54,116 nt of DNA, taken from Bacteroides caecigallinarum (lineage in GTDB: Bacteria; Bacteroidota; Bacteroidia; Bacteroidales; Bacteroidaceae). Position 1 is the stretch's first letter, and each line of letters opens with the position of its first letter. The DNA is taken from assembly GCF_016901995.1 (NCBI RefSeq), contig NZ_JACJLE010000024.1, forward strand, positions 1 through 54,116. The letters are read 5' to 3'. The notes below the pieces were generated by a model. That model saw only the letters and a list, made by a program, of their open reading frames with translations, ran no database searches and was not told where the DNA came from. This document shows positions 17,402 through 25,909 of the stretch, in pieces. The position numbers and the translations under genes are program-made.

Positions 17402-18238
17402 ATGTCAAGAGTAAATTTTGATACATTATTGGAAGCAGGCTGCCACTTCGGACATTTGAAGAGAAAGTGGAACCCAGCAATGGCTCCTTATATCTTTATG
17501 GAACGCAACGGTATCCATATCATCGACCTTAACAAAACCGTTGTAAAAGTTGAAGAAGCTGCTGATGCTTTGAAGCAGATCGCAAAATCAGGAAAGAAAG
17601 TCCTTTTTGTTGCTACTAAAAAACAAGCTAAACAGGTAGTAGCTGAGAAAGCTGCTTCTGTAAATATGCCATACGTTATAGAACGTTGGCCAGGTGGTAT
17701 GTTGACTAACTTCCCAACAATCCGTAAGGCTGTTAAGAAGATGGCAACTATCGACAAACTTACTAACGATGGAACTTACTCAAACTTGTCAAAGAGAGAA
17801 ATCCTTCAGATCTCTCGTCAGCGTGCTAAACTTGAAAAGAACCTTGGTTCTATCGCTGATTTGACTCGTCTGCCATCTGCATTGTTTGTTATCGACGTTT
17901 TGAAGGAAAATATTGCTGTACGTGAAGCTAACCGTCTTGGTATTCCTGTATTTGCAATAGTAGATACTAACTCTGATCCTTCAAATGTTGATTATGTAAT
18001 CCCAGCAAACGATGACGCAACTAAGTCTGTAGAAGTAATTCTTGATGCTTGTTGTGCTGCAATGGCTGAAGGTTTGGAAGAAAGAAAAGCTGAAAAAGTA
18101 GATATGGATGCTGCAGGTGAAGCTGCTGCTCCAAAGGCTCCTAAGAAAAAAGCTGCAAGAGCTCGCATGGATAAGGCAGAAGAAGATGCTATCAATGCAG
18201 CAAAAGCTGCTGCTTTCGTAAAGGAAGATGAAGCTTAA
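17402..18238 (+). CDS. rpsB: 30S ribosomal protein S2 (uS2)
   Basis: 278 residues. MSRVNFDTLLEAGCHFGHLKRKWNPAMAPYI is the normal S2 N-terminus, so the start is the ATG at 17402; the frame extends upstream to a TTG at 17327, but those 25 codons overlap the leader hairpin and are not S2-like. VLFVATKKQAKQVVAEKA and ERWPGGMLTNFPTIRK are conserved S2 blocks. A C-terminal extension of about 50 residues rich in Ala, Lys and Glu (APKAPKKKAARARMDKAEED) is common in Bacteroidetes. It forms the classical pair with tsf. Confidence 0.97.
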   Translation: MSRVNFDTLLEAGCHFGHLKRKWNPAMAPYIFMERNGIHIIDLNKTVVKVEEAADALKQIAKSGKKVLFVATKKQAKQVVAEKAASVNMPYVIERWPGGMLTNFPTIRKAVKKMATIDKLTNDGTYSNLSKREILQISRQRAKLEKNLGSIADLTRLPSALFVIDVLKENIAVREANRLGIPVFAIVDTNSDPSNVDYVIPANDDATKSVEVILDACCAAMAEGLEERKAEKVDMDAAGEAAAPKAPKKKAARARMDKAEEDAINAAKAAAFVKEDEA

Positions 18239-18260
18239 TTCTTGAATAAGACAAATATAT

Positions 18261-18328
18261 AAATTGAGAATTGAAAATTGGGAATGGAACATATTTGCTC
18301 AGATTCTCAATTCTCAATTCTCAATTTT
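18261..18328 (+). repeat. Inverted repeat with 7-base tandem units between rpsB and tsf
   Basis: The right arm is a 7-base unit ATTCTCA repeated three times plus ATTTT (18303-18328); the left arm (18261-18285) is its near-complement with two or three changes. The hairpin has a loop of about 17 bases and a weak T-stretch after it. It may act as an attenuator between rpsB and tsf. Confidence 0.7.
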
Positions 18329-18371
18329 GTTTTATAACGATATTATTAACTCTTAATAAAAAGAAATTATT

Positions 18372-19364
18372 ATGGCTGTAAGTATGGCGGATATTACCAA
18401 GCTTCGTAAAATGACTGGAGCTGGTATGATGGACTGTAAAAATGCTTTGAACGACGCAGAAGGCGATTTCGACAAGGCAATGGAAATTATTCGTAAAAAA
18501 GGACAGGCAGTTGCTGCAAAACGTTCTGACCGTGAAACTTCTGAAGGTTGCGTTTTGGCTAAATCAACTGGTGATTATGCTGCAATGATAGCTTTGAAGT
18601 GCGAAACTGACTTCGTTGCTAAGAATGCAGATTTCGTTGCTTTGACTCAGGCTATTCTTGATGCTGCTGTTGAAAACAAATGCAAGACTATCGATGAAAT
18701 CAAGGCTCTTCCTATGGGTAATGCTACAATCGGTGATGCAATTGTAGAACGCAGCGGTGTTACTGGTGAAAAAACTGAATTGGATGGCTATTTCTTCGTT
18801 TCTGGCGCTTGTACAGCTGTTTACAACCACATGAACAAGAATCAGCTTTGTACTATGGTTGCTTTCAACAAGCCTTGCGATCAGCAGGTTGCTCATGAAA
18901 TCTGTATGCAGATTGCAGCTATGAATCCTATAGCAATTGACGAAGCTGGTGTTCCTGAATCAGTAAAACAGGAAGAAATCAATGTTGCTATTGAAAAAAC
19001 AAAAGCAGAACAGGTACAGAAAGCTGTTGAAGCTGCTTTGAAGAAAGCTGGTATCAATCCTGCTCATGTTGATAGCGAAGAGCACATGGAAAGCAACATG
19101 GCTAAGGGATGGATCACTGCTGAAGATATAGCTAAAGCTAAAGAAATCAAAGCTACAGTTTCTGCTGAAAAGGCTGCAAACTTGCCACAGGCTATGATTG
19201 AAAATATTGCTAAAGGTCGTTTGGGCAAATTCCTGAAAGAAGTTTGTCTTTTGAACCAGGAAAGCATCATGGATCCTAAGAAGACAGTTGCAGATACTTT
19301 GAAAGCTGCAGATCCAGAATTGGCAATTATTGATTTCAAACGTTTCACTTTGCGTGCTGAATAA
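18372..19364 (+). CDS. tsf: Translation elongation factor Ts
   Basis: Guanine-nucleotide exchange factor for EF-Tu. The 330 residues start with an N-terminal UBA-like domain (ADITKLRKMTGAGMMDCKNAL), including the TGAGMMDCK motif, followed by SEGCVLAKSTGDYAAMIALKCETDFVAKN, the TDFV motif that contacts EF-Tu. The C-terminal GKFLKEVCLLNQ is also conserved. The protein is longer than E. coli EF-Ts (283 residues) because of an extended core. It is downstream of rpsB with a 133-bp spacer. Confidence 0.97.
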   Translation: MAVSMADITKLRKMTGAGMMDCKNALNDAEGDFDKAMEIIRKKGQAVAAKRSDRETSEGCVLAKSTGDYAAMIALKCETDFVAKNADFVALTQAILDAAVENKCKTIDEIKALPMGNATIGDAIVERSGVTGEKTELDGYFFVSGACTAVYNHMNKNQLCTMVAFNKPCDQQVAHEICMQIAAMNPIAIDEAGVPESVKQEEINVAIEKTKAEQVQKAVEAALKKAGINPAHVDSEEHMESNMAKGWITAEDIAKAKEIKATVSAEKAANLPQAMIENIAKGRLGKFLKEVCLLNQESIMDPKKTVADTLKAADPELAIIDFKRFTLRAE

Positions 19365-19389
19365 TCAATCATCTGAATAGATAAATTTA

Positions 19390-19437
19390 AAGCGTGAATT
19401 ACAAAGGCTAAACCAAATGTAATTCACGCTTTTTTTA
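19390..19437 (+). terminator. Terminator after tsf
   Basis: AGCGTGAATTAC pairs perfectly with 19419-19430 and is followed by seven T. The opposite strand also forms the hairpin with a weaker T-tract, so it may serve the convergent rnc gene as well. Confidence 0.9.
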
Positions 19438-19462
19438 TGCTTTGTTTTCTGACGATTATAAT

Positions 19463-20410
19463 TTATTCAGACTTGACTGAATTAGAGCCTTCTGCTTCAG
19501 AAAAAGCGGCTTCTTCGGCCTCTGATATTATTCTCTCCTCATCGTCAAATTTTTCAGCCATAGATTCAAATTTGTATTCTTCTTCGATAGCTGTATTTTC
19601 AACTGCATTATTTTGCTCTAGATTATTATTTGAGTTTTCTCTTTCATTCTTGGCAGCAAATATGGCATCAATGAATACAGAATCCTTTTTAATCATTGTC
19701 ATTGTGGCATGTGCAGCTTCTTGCTGTGACTCTTTTTTAGAGTATCCCTTACCGGTTCCTCCGGAAATGTTTTCAACTAAAATCTGGGTCTCAAAAATAG
19801 GGTTCTGGCTTTCGTCTAATGACTGTCCGATAAGTCGGAACTCTATTTCAAATTTGTTTTTCTGACTCCATTCTATGAGTTTTGATTTGAAGTTGACTTC
19901 TTTCCTTGAGATTTTCTCAAGATTGATATATTGGCCTATTATACGTTTTTCCATGAATTTCATACATGCCTTGTATCCACGGTCCAAATATATAGCCCCG
20001 ACAAGAGCTTCAAAAGCATTACCGCTCATGTAGCTGTTATGCGATGATTGTTTTGAAGAATACTTTATGAGTTTGTCCAATCCTATATTAATCGCAATGT
20101 TATTCAGGGTTTCCCTTTGTACGATTTTCGATCTGGTATTAGTAAGAAATCCTTCTCTTTTACCCTCAAATTTCTTATACACAATGTCAGCCACTACTGC
20201 ATCAAGAATAGCATCTCCCAGAAACTCCAGTCTTTCGTTGTTTACAAGCCTTCCCTGAGTCTTTACAGAAGATGATTTGTGTAGTAATGCCTGCTTGTAT
20301 ATTTCAATGTTGTGAGGATAAAATCCCAGTATCTTATAAAAACGAAAATAAGGCTCCTTTTCCTTTCGGAAAAAGAGTCTTATTCTATCTGTAATATTTT
20401 CTATTGACAC
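19463..20410 (-). CDS. rnc: Ribonuclease III
   Basis: Cuts double-stranded RNA in rRNA maturation and antisense regulation. The catalytic signature NERLEFLGDAILDAVVADI lies at about residues 58-76, a second conserved acidic region (NAFEALVGAIYLDRGY) follows, and a double-stranded-RNA-binding domain (about 170-240) ends with KKESQQEAAHATM. A C-terminal tail of about 70 residues, rich in Glu, Ser and Asn, follows; the 315-residue total is longer than the ~226 of E. coli RNase III. It is the last gene of acpP-fabF-rnc, starting 3 bp after the fabF stop codon. Confidence 0.96.
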   Translation of the reverse strand: MSIENITDRIRLFFRKEKEPYFRFYKILGFYPHNIEIYKQALLHKSSSVKTQGRLVNNERLEFLGDAILDAVVADIVYKKFEGKREGFLTNTRSKIVQRETLNNIAINIGLDKLIKYSSKQSSHNSYMSGNAFEALVGAIYLDRGYKACMKFMEKRIIGQYINLEKISRKEVNFKSKLIEWSQKNKFEIEFRLIGQSLDESQNPIFETQILVENISGGTGKGYSKKESQQEAAHATMTMIKKDSVFIDAIFAAKNERENSNNNLEQNNAVENTAIEEEYKFESMAEKFDDEERIISEAEEAAFSEAEGSNSVKSE

Positions 20411-20413
20411 AGT

Positions 20414-21679
20414 TTATTCAGTGTATTTTTTAACGATTACACATGCATTGTGACCACCAAAACCAAATGTATTGCTTAATGCAGCACGTACAGTACGTTT
20501 TTGTGCATGGTTGAATGTGAAGTTAAGATTGTAGTCGATGTTTTCATCGTTATCTCCTTCTTCATGGTTGATTGTTGGAGGTACAATATCATTCTTAACA
20601 GATAATACGCTAGCAATAGCTTCAACACCACCGGTTGCTCCAAGCAAGTGACCTGTCATAGATTTTGTAGAGCTGATGTTAAGCTTATAAGCATGTTCGC
20701 CGAACACTTCCTTGATAGCTTTAACTTCAGAAACATCACCAACAGGAGTTGAAGTTCCGTGTACGTTGATGTAGTCGATATCTTCAGGCTGCATTCCTGC
20801 ATCTTCCAGTGCATTGACCATAACAAGTTTAGCACCGAGTCCTTCAGGATGTGAAGCTGTAAGATGGTGAGCATCTGCAGAAGCTCCTACACCTGCTAAT
20901 TCAGCATAAATCTTTGCTCCACGAGCTTTGGCATGTTCCAGTTCTTCAAGAACTAGAATTCCGGCACCTTCTCCCATTACGAAACCGTCACGGCTTGCGC
21001 TGAACGGACGTGATGCACGAGTCGGATCGTCATTGCGTGTTGAAAGCGCGTGCATTGCGTTGAAACCGCCTACACCAGCTGCAAAAATAGCTGCTTCAGC
21101 TCCACCGGTAACTATGATATTAGCTTTTCCTAGACGAAGATAGTTGAAAGCATCTGCAATTGCATTCGATGATGATGCACATGCCGATGTAGTTGTGAAA
21201 TTAGGTCCATGAAAGCCGTACATGATGGAAATCTGTCCAGATGCGATGTCGGCAATCATTTTAGGTATAAAGAATGGGCTGAATTTAGGTCCGATAGTAT
21301 CTTTAGTCTGTTCATATCCGCCAACTTCTTCTTCAAAAGTACGGATACCACCGATACCTACACCTAAAATAACACCAATTTTGTTCAAATCTTCTTTTTC
21401 GACATCAATAGCAGCATCTGTTACAGCTTCTTTTGCAGCTGCCACTGCATATTGAGTGTAAAGGTCCATCTTACGGGCTTCTTTACGGTCGATATAATCT
21501 GCAGCATTGAAGTTCTTAACTTCGCATGCAAACTGTGTTTTAAACTTTGAAGCATCAAAGTGAGTAATAGGTCCTGCCCCACTTACTCCATTGATAAGGT
21601 TGTTCCAGAATTCAGGAACAGTGTTTCCCAGTGGAGTCAATGCGCCAAGACCTGTTACTACTACTCTCTTTAATTCCAT
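20414..21679 (-). CDS. fabF: 3-oxoacyl-[acyl-carrier-protein] synthase II
   Basis: Condensing enzyme that extends acyl-ACP with malonyl-ACP in fatty-acid synthesis. The Cys-His-His triad is visible: TTSACASSSNAI (nucleophile Cys), NVHGTSTPVGD and SMTGHLLGATG. The 421-residue protein starts MELKRVVVTGLGALTPLG at 21679. A longer frame to 21727 would overlap the end of acpP and adds 16 residues not seen in FabF, so it is rejected. It lies 13 bp after acpP. Confidence 0.97.
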   Translation of the reverse strand: MELKRVVVTGLGALTPLGNTVPEFWNNLINGVSGAGPITHFDASKFKTQFACEVKNFNAADYIDRKEARKMDLYTQYAVAAAKEAVTDAAIDVEKEDLNKIGVILGVGIGGIRTFEEEVGGYEQTKDTIGPKFSPFFIPKMIADIASGQISIMYGFHGPNFTTTSACASSSNAIADAFNYLRLGKANIIVTGGAEAAIFAAGVGGFNAMHALSTRNDDPTRASRPFSASRDGFVMGEGAGILVLEELEHAKARGAKIYAELAGVGASADAHHLTASHPEGLGAKLVMVNALEDAGMQPEDIDYINVHGTSTPVGDVSEVKAIKEVFGEHAYKLNISSTKSMTGHLLGATGGVEAIASVLSVKNDIVPPTINHEEGDNDENIDYNLNFTFNHAQKRTVRAALSNTFGFGGHNACVIVKKYTE

Positions 21680-21692
21680 AAACAGAGATTGA

Positions 21693-21926
21693 TTATTTGT
21701 TAGATTCGATGTAAGAGATAGCGTCACCTACAGTCTGGATCTTTTCTGCCTGATCATCTGGAATAGAGATACCGAATTCTTTTTCGAATTCCATGATCAA
21801 TTCAACTGTATCCAAAGAGTCAGCACCTAGGTCGTTAGTAAAGCTAGCTGTTGGTACAACTTCTGATTCTTCTACACCTAATTTATCAACGATAATTTTC
21901 TGTACTTTTGATGCAATTTCAGACAT
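21693..21926 (-). CDS. acpP: Acyl carrier protein
   Basis: 77-residue acidic carrier of fatty-acyl intermediates. The phosphopantetheine attachment site is Ser37 in the motif [13 protein letters not shown], and the sequence otherwise matches ACP throughout ([27 protein letters not shown]). It is the first gene of the acpP-fabF-rnc operon, an order conserved in many bacteria. Confidence 0.98.
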   Translation of the reverse strand: MSEIASKVQKIIVDKLGVEESEVVPTASFTNDLGADSLDTVELIMEFEKEFGISIPDDQAEKIQTVGDAISYIESNK

Positions 21927-21978
21927 AATTTTAATTTTTTAAGTTTATAAAATTGATTTATTGATTAAATATTTGCTG

Positions 21979-22010
21979 CAAAGGAATAAATATTTCTTGT
22001 TTTCACCAAA
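21979..22010 (-). promoter_or_regulatory. Promoter of acpP-fabF-rnc
   Basis: On the minus strand TTTG (22007-22010) is followed after 20 bp by TTCCTTTG (21979-21986), close to the -33/-7 consensus. It lies 52 bases before the acpP start. Confidence 0.65.
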
Positions 22011-22097
22011 TATTCAGTGAAATAAATGCATTTTTTTGCACAAAAACATGCCATTTGTGCATGAATTATACTGTGAAAACATGAATTTATGCGTTAG

Positions 22098-23108
22098 TTA
22101 TTCTTTTCTTAGATTATAATTTCCTCTTATTTTTTCGAAATCTTCAGGGCATGAAAGTAATAAGTTATAATCATTTTTAGGATTGTACTTAAGAAGTATA
22201 TCATTCTTATTTTCAGCGGTTCCACTATTGTCGGAAGTATCAGGCAGCTTTATATCTATATCCATATCAATTCCGAAAAAATCGGTTAACGATTTAAGCG
22301 TCATTTGTGTTGCATTGAATTTACCGTTTGCCGAATATCCTGCAATGTGCGGCGTTCCGATATATACTTTGTTCAACAATTCGAGGTTGATGTGCGGCTC
22401 ATTTTCCCAAACATCAATTATTGCTTCAGACACTTCTCCTTTGTTTATTGCATTTAGAATAGAGTCTGTTTCTACAACCTCTCCTCTGGATGTATTTATT
22501 ATTACAGTTTTTTTATTGAGGTTGTCGAAGAAAGATTTGTCTGCCAGATGATATGTTTTATACTTCCCTTCTGTTATCAGTGGAGTATGAAAAGTTATTA
22601 TGTCGCACTCTCTGGCTATGGTATCCAGGCTTACGAAGCCTTTTTCGCCTTTATCTTCCCTTGGAGGGTCATTTAGCAAGACTTTCATTCCCATTCTTTG
22701 GGCAAGTAATCTTATTCTGTTGCCGACATGTCCCACGCCTACAATTCCGATACAAGCTTTTTCGAGCACCAGTCCTTTTTCTTTATGTAAAAGCTCCAGG
22801 ACGGCATGAACATATTGTTCTACTGCACCGGCGTTGCAACCAGGGCAATTTTTCCACGTAATTCCCGCCTCTTCGCAATAATCTGTATCAATATGGTCAA
22901 ATCCTATTGTTGCTGTACCAATGAATTTCACTTTGCTGTCCTGTAGCAGCTGTCTGTTGCATTTGGTTCGTGTGCGGATTATAAGCGCATCTGCATCTTT
23001 AATTTTTTCTGCTGTTATTTCATTCCCAGGCAGATATTCAACATCTTTAGTAATTTTTGCCAATGTATCCTTTATATAAGGAATTTTATTGTCAACAACT
23101 ATTTTCAT
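22098..23108 (-). CDS. pdxB: Erythronate-4-phosphate dehydrogenase
   Basis: Second step of the DXP-dependent pyridoxal-phosphate pathway: oxidises 4-phosphoerythronate with a nicotinamide cofactor. D-2-hydroxyacid dehydrogenase fold, 336 residues. The start MKIVVDNKIPYIKD and FIGTATIGFDHIDTDY are PdxB-specific, the NAD-binding glycine motif is GIVGVGHVGNRI, and the catalytic region has INTSRGEVVETDSI and GTPHIAGYSANGK. It is the third gene of the operon that begins with the gamma-carbonic-anhydrase-like gene at 25541. Confidence 0.93.
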   Translation of the reverse strand: MKIVVDNKIPYIKDTLAKITKDVEYLPGNEITAEKIKDADALIIRTRTKCNRQLLQDSKVKFIGTATIGFDHIDTDYCEEAGITWKNCPGCNAGAVEQYVHAVLELLHKEKGLVLEKACIGIVGVGHVGNRIRLLAQRMGMKVLLNDPPREDKGEKGFVSLDTIARECDIITFHTPLITEGKYKTYHLADKSFFDNLNKKTVIINTSRGEVVETDSILNAINKGEVSEAIIDVWENEPHINLELLNKVYIGTPHIAGYSANGKFNATQMTLKSLTDFFGIDMDIDIKLPDTSDNSGTAENKNDILLKYNPKNDYNLLLSCPEDFEKIRGNYNLRKE

Positions 23109-23147
23109 TTTCTTTTATTATCGTTTTTATGTATAAAAGCTTTCGCT

Positions 23148-24980
23148 TTATAAAGCCTGCATGTCGTTAAGCCTTTTGTAATATCCGTTTTTCTTCAATA
23201 ATTCTTCGTGTTTTCCGCTTTCCACTATTCTTCCATCGTATAACACATATATTGTATTTGCATTCTTGATGGTTGACAATCTATGTGCTATGGCTATAGT
23301 TGTACGCGTCTTCATTAATCTTTCCAGAGCTTCCTGTACGAGTCTTTCGCTTTCTGTATCCAGGGCAGATGTCGCTTCGTCCAATATTAGTATCGGTGGA
23401 TTTTTAAGTATAGCTCTTGCTATTGAGATTCTTTGTCTTTGTCCACCAGACAAACGGCATCCTCTGTCTCCAATATTTGTGTCGTATCCTTCTTCTGTTT
23501 CCATAATGAAATCATGTGCATTCGCTATCTTGGCAGCTTCTATAACCTGTTCCATGGTAGCATTTTCTACGCCGAATGTTATATTGTTGTAGAATGAATC
23601 GTTAAACAGAATGGCTTCCTGATTTACATTTCCTATCAGTGAACGTAAATCTTTTACTACCAGATCTTTTACGTCAACACCGTCAATCAGTACTTTCCCC
23701 TTTTGTACATCATGGAAGCGTGGAATTAAATCTACCAGAGTTGATTTACCTGATCCGCTTTGTCCTACTAATGCAATTGTCTCACCCTTCTTTATTTTCA
23801 GGTTTATTTCATGCAATACCTCATTATCTCCATAACTGAACGATACATTGTCGAAAGTTATGTCGATTTTCAACTCTGTGATATGAGAGGCATCCTTTTT
23901 TTCTATGATATTGTTTTCTGCTTTAAGGATTTTATCAACTCTCTCCATAGAAGCCAATCCTTTAGGTATGCTGTATCCTGCTTTTGAAAAATCTTTCAAC
24001 GGATTTATCACACTATACAGGATTACCATATAGAATATAAAAGTAGGAGCGTCTATTGTAGATTTTTCACCCAGTATAAGCGAACCTCCAAACCATAGTA
24101 CTATGACTATAAGTATTGTACCCAGAAATTCACTCATAGGATGCGCAAGCGATTGTCTTGTAGCGACTTTGTTTGTTGCCTGTCTGAATTCGTTACTACA
24201 TTTGTTGAAGCGATTTATCATTTTTTCTTCAGCTACGAAAGCCTTGATAATTCTCAGTCCGCCAAGTGTTTCTTCCAGTTGCGACATTGTTTCACTCCAC
24301 TTCTCTTGAGCTTCAAGTGATTGTCTTTTAAGTTTTCGACCTACCTGTCCCATTACCCATCCCATTGTAGGAAGAACAAGAAGGGTGAATACGGTAAGTT
24401 GCCAGCTTGTGATGAACAGTGTTGTGAAATATGATATTATAAGAATTGGATTTTTAAGTAACATATCCAGCGAGCTGGTGATAGAGTTTTCTATTTCACT
24501 TACGTCGCCACTCATTCTGGCTATGATGTCACCTTTTCTTTCTGATGAGAAAAAGTTTAGTGGGAGATACATTATTTTTGAATATACCAATGTCCTTATG
24601 TCGCGTACTACTCCTGTTCTCAATGGAATCATTACTGCAGATGATCCGAAATAGCATGCAGTTTTCAAAAGTGTCATTCCGGCAAGAAACAGTCCCAACC
24701 ATAAGAGAGTTGTCGATGATCCGTATATCTCTATCAGTTTTGACACATAATAGTAGAAATTGTTTACGGCAGTATCCTTCAATGGTGCGCTTCCCCATTC
24801 CATGAAAGTATATACTTTGTTTCCTCCGTCTGTCTTGAACAATATATTAAGTATTGGTATTAGCAGTGAAAATGAAAACACATTGAATATTGCAGAAAGC
24901 ACATTCAATATTATAGCCCATACAACAAATCTTTTATATGGAGAGACAAATCTTGTCAATAGGTTGAAAAATTCTTTCAT
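23148..24980 (-). CDS. ABC exporter, MsbA-like (fused membrane and ATPase domains)
   Basis: 610-residue half-transporter. Residues about 15-330 form a six-helix type-I exporter membrane domain (ERKGDIIARMSGDVSEIENS coupling region). The ATPase domain follows with Walker A GQSGSGKST (about 405-413), signature LSGGQRQRISIARA (about 508), Walker B ILILDEATSALD (about 530) and the switch His in AIAHRLSTI. By family it probably flips lipids or lipid A core (MsbA) or exports another hydrophobic substrate; the sequence does not decide. It is between pdxB (39 bp) and the gamma-carbonic-anhydrase-like gene (27 bp). Confidence 0.92.
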   Translation of the reverse strand: MKEFFNLLTRFVSPYKRFVVWAIILNVLSAIFNVFSFSLLIPILNILFKTDGGNKVYTFMEWGSAPLKDTAVNNFYYYVSKLIEIYGSSTTLLWLGLFLAGMTLLKTACYFGSSAVMIPLRTGVVRDIRTLVYSKIMYLPLNFFSSERKGDIIARMSGDVSEIENSITSSLDMLLKNPILIISYFTTLFITSWQLTVFTLLVLPTMGWVMGQVGRKLKRQSLEAQEKWSETMSQLEETLGGLRIIKAFVAEEKMINRFNKCSNEFRQATNKVATRQSLAHPMSEFLGTILIVIVLWFGGSLILGEKSTIDAPTFIFYMVILYSVINPLKDFSKAGYSIPKGLASMERVDKILKAENNIIEKKDASHITELKIDITFDNVSFSYGDNEVLHEINLKIKKGETIALVGQSGSGKSTLVDLIPRFHDVQKGKVLIDGVDVKDLVVKDLRSLIGNVNQEAILFNDSFYNNITFGVENATMEQVIEAAKIANAHDFIMETEEGYDTNIGDRGCRLSGGQRQRISIARAILKNPPILILDEATSALDTESERLVQEALERLMKTRTTIAIAHRLSTIKNANTIYVLYDGRIVESGKHEELLKKNGYYKRLNDMQAL

Positions 24981-25007
24981 CTGTAATAATTATCTGTTTT
25001 GAATTTA

Positions 25008-25541
25008 TTATTTGCTCTTCTCTTCTTCGTCTTTAAACCATGAAGCATACATCAGATATCCGTTTGCTATCTTTTGGTTTAATTCTCTACTTTGTTCAGG
25101 ATCAACTTTTTTTATGAATTTTGCTGGCACTCCGCCCCAAAGAGTATGTGGTTCTATCACTGTATTTGCCAGTACAAGTGCACCAGCAGCAACTATTGCT
25201 CCTTCACCAACCACAGCGTTGTCCAGAAGTGTAGAACTCATTCCAATCAGAGCATTGTCCTTAACGCATGCTCCGTGCAAGGTAACATTGTGGCCAATTG
25301 ATACGTCATCACCTATTTCAACAACGGATTTCTCGTAAAGAGTATGCAGTACGGTTCCGTCCTGTATATTTACCCTGTTTCCGATACGTATAGAGTTGAC
25401 ATCACCTCTTAGTACAGTATTGAACCATATGCTACAGTCATCCCCCATTTTAACATCGCCTATGATAGTGGCATTATCTGCCAGATAGCAATTTTTTCCT
25501 ATTTGTGGTGTAAAGCCTCTTACCGGTTTAATTAGTGCCAT
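25008..25541 (-). CDS. Gamma-carbonic-anhydrase-like hexapeptide-repeat protein
   Basis: 177-residue left-handed beta-helix protein of the YrdA/PaaY group. The hexapeptide repeats (NCYLADNATIIGDVKMGDDCSIWFNTVLRGD, VVEIGDDVSIGHNVTLHGACVKDNALIGMSS in shortened form) carry the histidines of the metal site (IGHNVTLHG). Whether it hydrates carbon dioxide is unproven for most members. The start MALIKPVRGF at 25541 is chosen because the longer frame to 25580 would begin inside the -7 box at 25570-25577. It is the first gene of the operon with the ABC exporter and pdxB. Confidence 0.88.
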   Translation of the reverse strand: MALIKPVRGFTPQIGKNCYLADNATIIGDVKMGDDCSIWFNTVLRGDVNSIRIGNRVNIQDGTVLHTLYEKSVVEIGDDVSIGHNVTLHGACVKDNALIGMSSTLLDNAVVGEGAIVAAGALVLANTVIEPHTLWGGVPAKFIKKVDPEQSRELNQKIANGYLMYASWFKDEEEKSK

Positions 25542-25569
25542 ATCTTTTTTATTCTTAATATAATATGGG

Positions 25570-25577
25570 CAAAAGTA
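25570..25577 (-). promoter_or_regulatory. -7 box of the gamma-CA / ABC exporter / pdxB operon
   Basis: TACTTTTG on the minus strand fits TAnnTTTG, 28 bases before the ATG at 25541. No clear -33 TTG. Confidence 0.6.
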
Positions 25578-25704
25578 CAAATTTATTCTTTGAGTACAGC
25601 CTTCGTTTATTATTTATTTTATATATGTAGATATGTACAGTATGTATTTTATTGCCGTTTTAGAGGGATGTTATTAAATATTTTAAAAAATATGGATATA
25701 GTTT

Positions 25705-25734
25705 TTGTATATAAAGAAAATATTAATATATTTG
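25705..25734 (+). promoter_or_regulatory. Orphan promoter
   Basis: TTG (25705-25707) and TATATTTG (25727-25734) are 19 bp apart, a near-ideal Bacteroidetes promoter pointing into a region without a recognised gene. Confidence 0.75.
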
Positions 25735-25739
25735 CATCG

Positions 25740-25902
25740 AAGTTAATGAAAAAGTATTTGTTTATTTGTTTTATATATTAAATAACCCGTATCCCTTTAA
25801 TCTATTGTTTAAGAAAATAATTCTATTCTAAGAAAAAAATCACATTCACTTGTTTTTCATTCATTCTAAAAAACGCTGTCCGATTGTCGGCAGCGTTTTT
25901 TT
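25740..25902 (+). ncRNA. Candidate small RNA or tiny-peptide transcript
   Basis: A transcript of about 160 bases is predicted from the promoter at 25705-25734 to the terminator at 25868-25902. The only ORF behind the promoter is 11 codons (MKKYLFICFIY, 25749-25781, then TAA); it is hydrophobic and could be a leader peptide or chance. The middle is A/T-rich with no long hairpin apart from the terminator. The transcript runs convergent to the SUI1-type gene and ends 8 bases before its stop codon. It is therefore not an obvious leader of a downstream gene, and a small regulatory RNA is possible. Confidence 0.45.
25868..25902. terminator. Bidirectional terminator
   Basis: AAACGCTG and CAGCGTTT form the stem around a CCGATTGTCGG-type inner hairpin; T-runs follow on the plus strand and A-runs precede, so it can stop the orphan transcript on the plus strand and the SUI1-type gene on the minus strand. 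Confidence 0.88.
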
Positions 25903-25909
25903 GTTGGTA

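Noticed and set aside
21680..21727. N-terminal extension of FabF
   Set aside because: It overlaps the acpP stop region and is not found in FabF proteins, which begin at the MELKRVVVTG start.
22037..22061. Perfect 8-bp inverted repeat TGCACAAA/TTTGTGCA between pdxB and acpP as a terminator
   Set aside because: On the minus strand, where it would have to work for pdxB, the stem is followed by A rather than T; kept only as an unexplained palindrome.
25590..25781. 63-residue ORF on the plus strand upstream of the SUI1-type gene
   Set aside because: Low-complexity, Tyr/Phe/Ile-rich, no recognisable domain, and the good promoter at 25705-25734 lies inside it; only the last 11 codons could be translated from that transcript.
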